From JBEKCP01 sp050014815 (lineage in GTDB: Bacteria > Planctomycetota > Planctomycetia > Pirellulales > Thermoguttaceae), in contig JBEKCP010000086.1 in NCBI GenBank assembly GCA_050014815.1, positions 1 to 13,104 on the forward strand: 13,104 nt of DNA, written 5' to 3'. A program made the translations under genes and the position numbers. Under the pieces are notes generated by a model. The model made no database searches and was not told where the DNA came from. It saw only the letters and a program-made list of their open reading frames with translations. Positions 12,574 through 13,104 of the stretch are shown here, in pieces. Each line of letters begins with the position of its first letter. Position 1 is the stretch's first letter.

Positions 12574-13104
12574 ATGGCACCCCTTGTAACGAACATTGCC
12601 ATACTGGGCTCGACCGGCAGCATCGGCCGCAACACTTTGGAGGTGATAGGCAGTTCGGGGGGGACGCTGCGGGCGTTGGCCCTTTCGGCCCACACCAGCG
12701 CGAAGCTCTTGTTCGAGCAGGCCGGCCGTTTTTGGCCCCGATGGGTCGTCCTCAGCGATGCCGACTCGGCACGTCGCCACGACCGTTCGGAGCTGCCGCC
12801 GGGGGTCGAGTTGTTGGTCGGGCCCGAGGGGATCACTCGGATCGTGACCGATCCGGAAGTCCACACGGTGGTTTCGGCGATTGTCGGAAGTGCCGGTCTG
12901 GAAGGAACTTGGGCCGCGCTGGAGGCCGGCAAGACCGTGGCCCTGGCGAACAAGGAGACGTTGGTCGTGGCCGGCCCCCTCGTCATGCGACTGGCCCAGG
13001 AGAAGGGGGCCCGCATCCTTCCGGTCGATAGCGAACACAGCGCAATATTTCAGGCCATGCAAGCGGGTGGTCGCGAGGAGGTCCGGCGGGTAATCCTGAC
13101 GGCC
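12574..13104 (+). CDS. dxr: 1-deoxy-D-xylulose 5-phosphate reductoisomerase, N-terminal part
   Basis: NADPH- and metal-dependent conversion of DXP to MEP, the committed step of non-mevalonate isoprenoid synthesis, cytosolic. 177 codons are visible and the gene leaves the window at the right. AILGSTGSIGRNTLEVI at 9-25 is the NADPH-binding loop; VVSAIVGSAGL at 99-109; ALANKETLV at 133-141 in family terms (here 123-131, K127); PVDSEHSAIFQ at 150-160 carries metal ligands D152 and E154. The ATG at 12574 places the nucleotide-binding loop at the normal distance. An in-frame ATG at 12562 overlaps the TATAAT and would not be in the predicted mRNA. No Shine-Dalgarno precedes the start. Confidence 0.96.
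   Translation, partial: MAPLVTNIAILGSTGSIGRNTLEVIGSSGGTLRALALSAHTSAKLLFEQAGRFWPRWVVLSDADSARRHDRSELPPGVELLVGPEGITRIVTDPEVHTVVSAIVGSAGLEGTWAALEAGKTVALANKETLVVAGPLVMRLAQEKGARILPVDSEHSAIFQAMQAGGREEVRRVILTA

Noticed and set aside
1..13104. tRNA or rRNA genes
   Set aside because: No cloverleaf-like segment with T-loop consensus or rRNA signature was noticed on either strand.

Overview
The window is GC-rich bacterial DNA that most resembles a planctomycete (Pirellulales-like). This is inferred from a DUF1501 remnant, a WD40/pre-peptidase-type remnant, leucine/arginine/glycine-rich coding, and an unusual load of dispersed palindromic repeats of a kind I associate with planctomycete genomes. No database search was possible, so the taxonomic call is moderate.

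Layout. Bases 1-1776 (+) hold most of a fused aminodeoxychorismate synthase component I / aminodeoxychorismate lyase (PabB-PabC), running off the left edge. It converges on a three-gene minus-strand operon (4691 down to 1864): a zinc-ribbon protein of unknown function, then nicotinate phosphoribosyltransferase (pncB) and nicotinamidase (pncA), the last two overlapping by ATGA. A clear sigma70-type promoter (TTGCCA-N17-TATAAT) sits just upstream of the operon. Bases 4894-6401 are decayed: a frameshifted secreted-type WD40 gene and the C-terminal stump of a DUF1501 gene, separated by an AT-rich heptamer inverted repeat. Bases 6484-12524 (-) carry a signalling cluster in the order RmlC-like cupin, DUF4118/PAS/GAF histidine kinase, Rcp1-type response regulator, and REC-GAF-HisKA-HATPase-REC-HPt hybrid kinase. 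From 12574 to the right edge (+) is the start of dxr (ispC), divergent from the cupin.

Genes together. pncA (nicotinamide to nicotinate) and pncB (nicotinate to NaMN) are consecutive NAD-salvage steps. PabB-PabC makes p-aminobenzoate for folate, and Dxr is the committed step of the MEP isoprenoid pathway. The two kinases share a near-paralogous GAF domain, and with the response regulator they look like one phosphorelay module.

Most notable: palindromic elements occur inside coding sequence without breaking the frame (three or four in PabB-PabC, two types in the hybrid kinase). They resemble in logic the Rickettsia palindromic elements. Others supply stop codons or fill gene borders. At least seven different palindrome types occur in 13 kb. 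Second most notable: the cupin/dxr divergent promoter is itself an imperfect palindrome with mirrored TATAAT boxes and mirrored start codons, predicting leaderless or near-leaderless transcripts in both directions.
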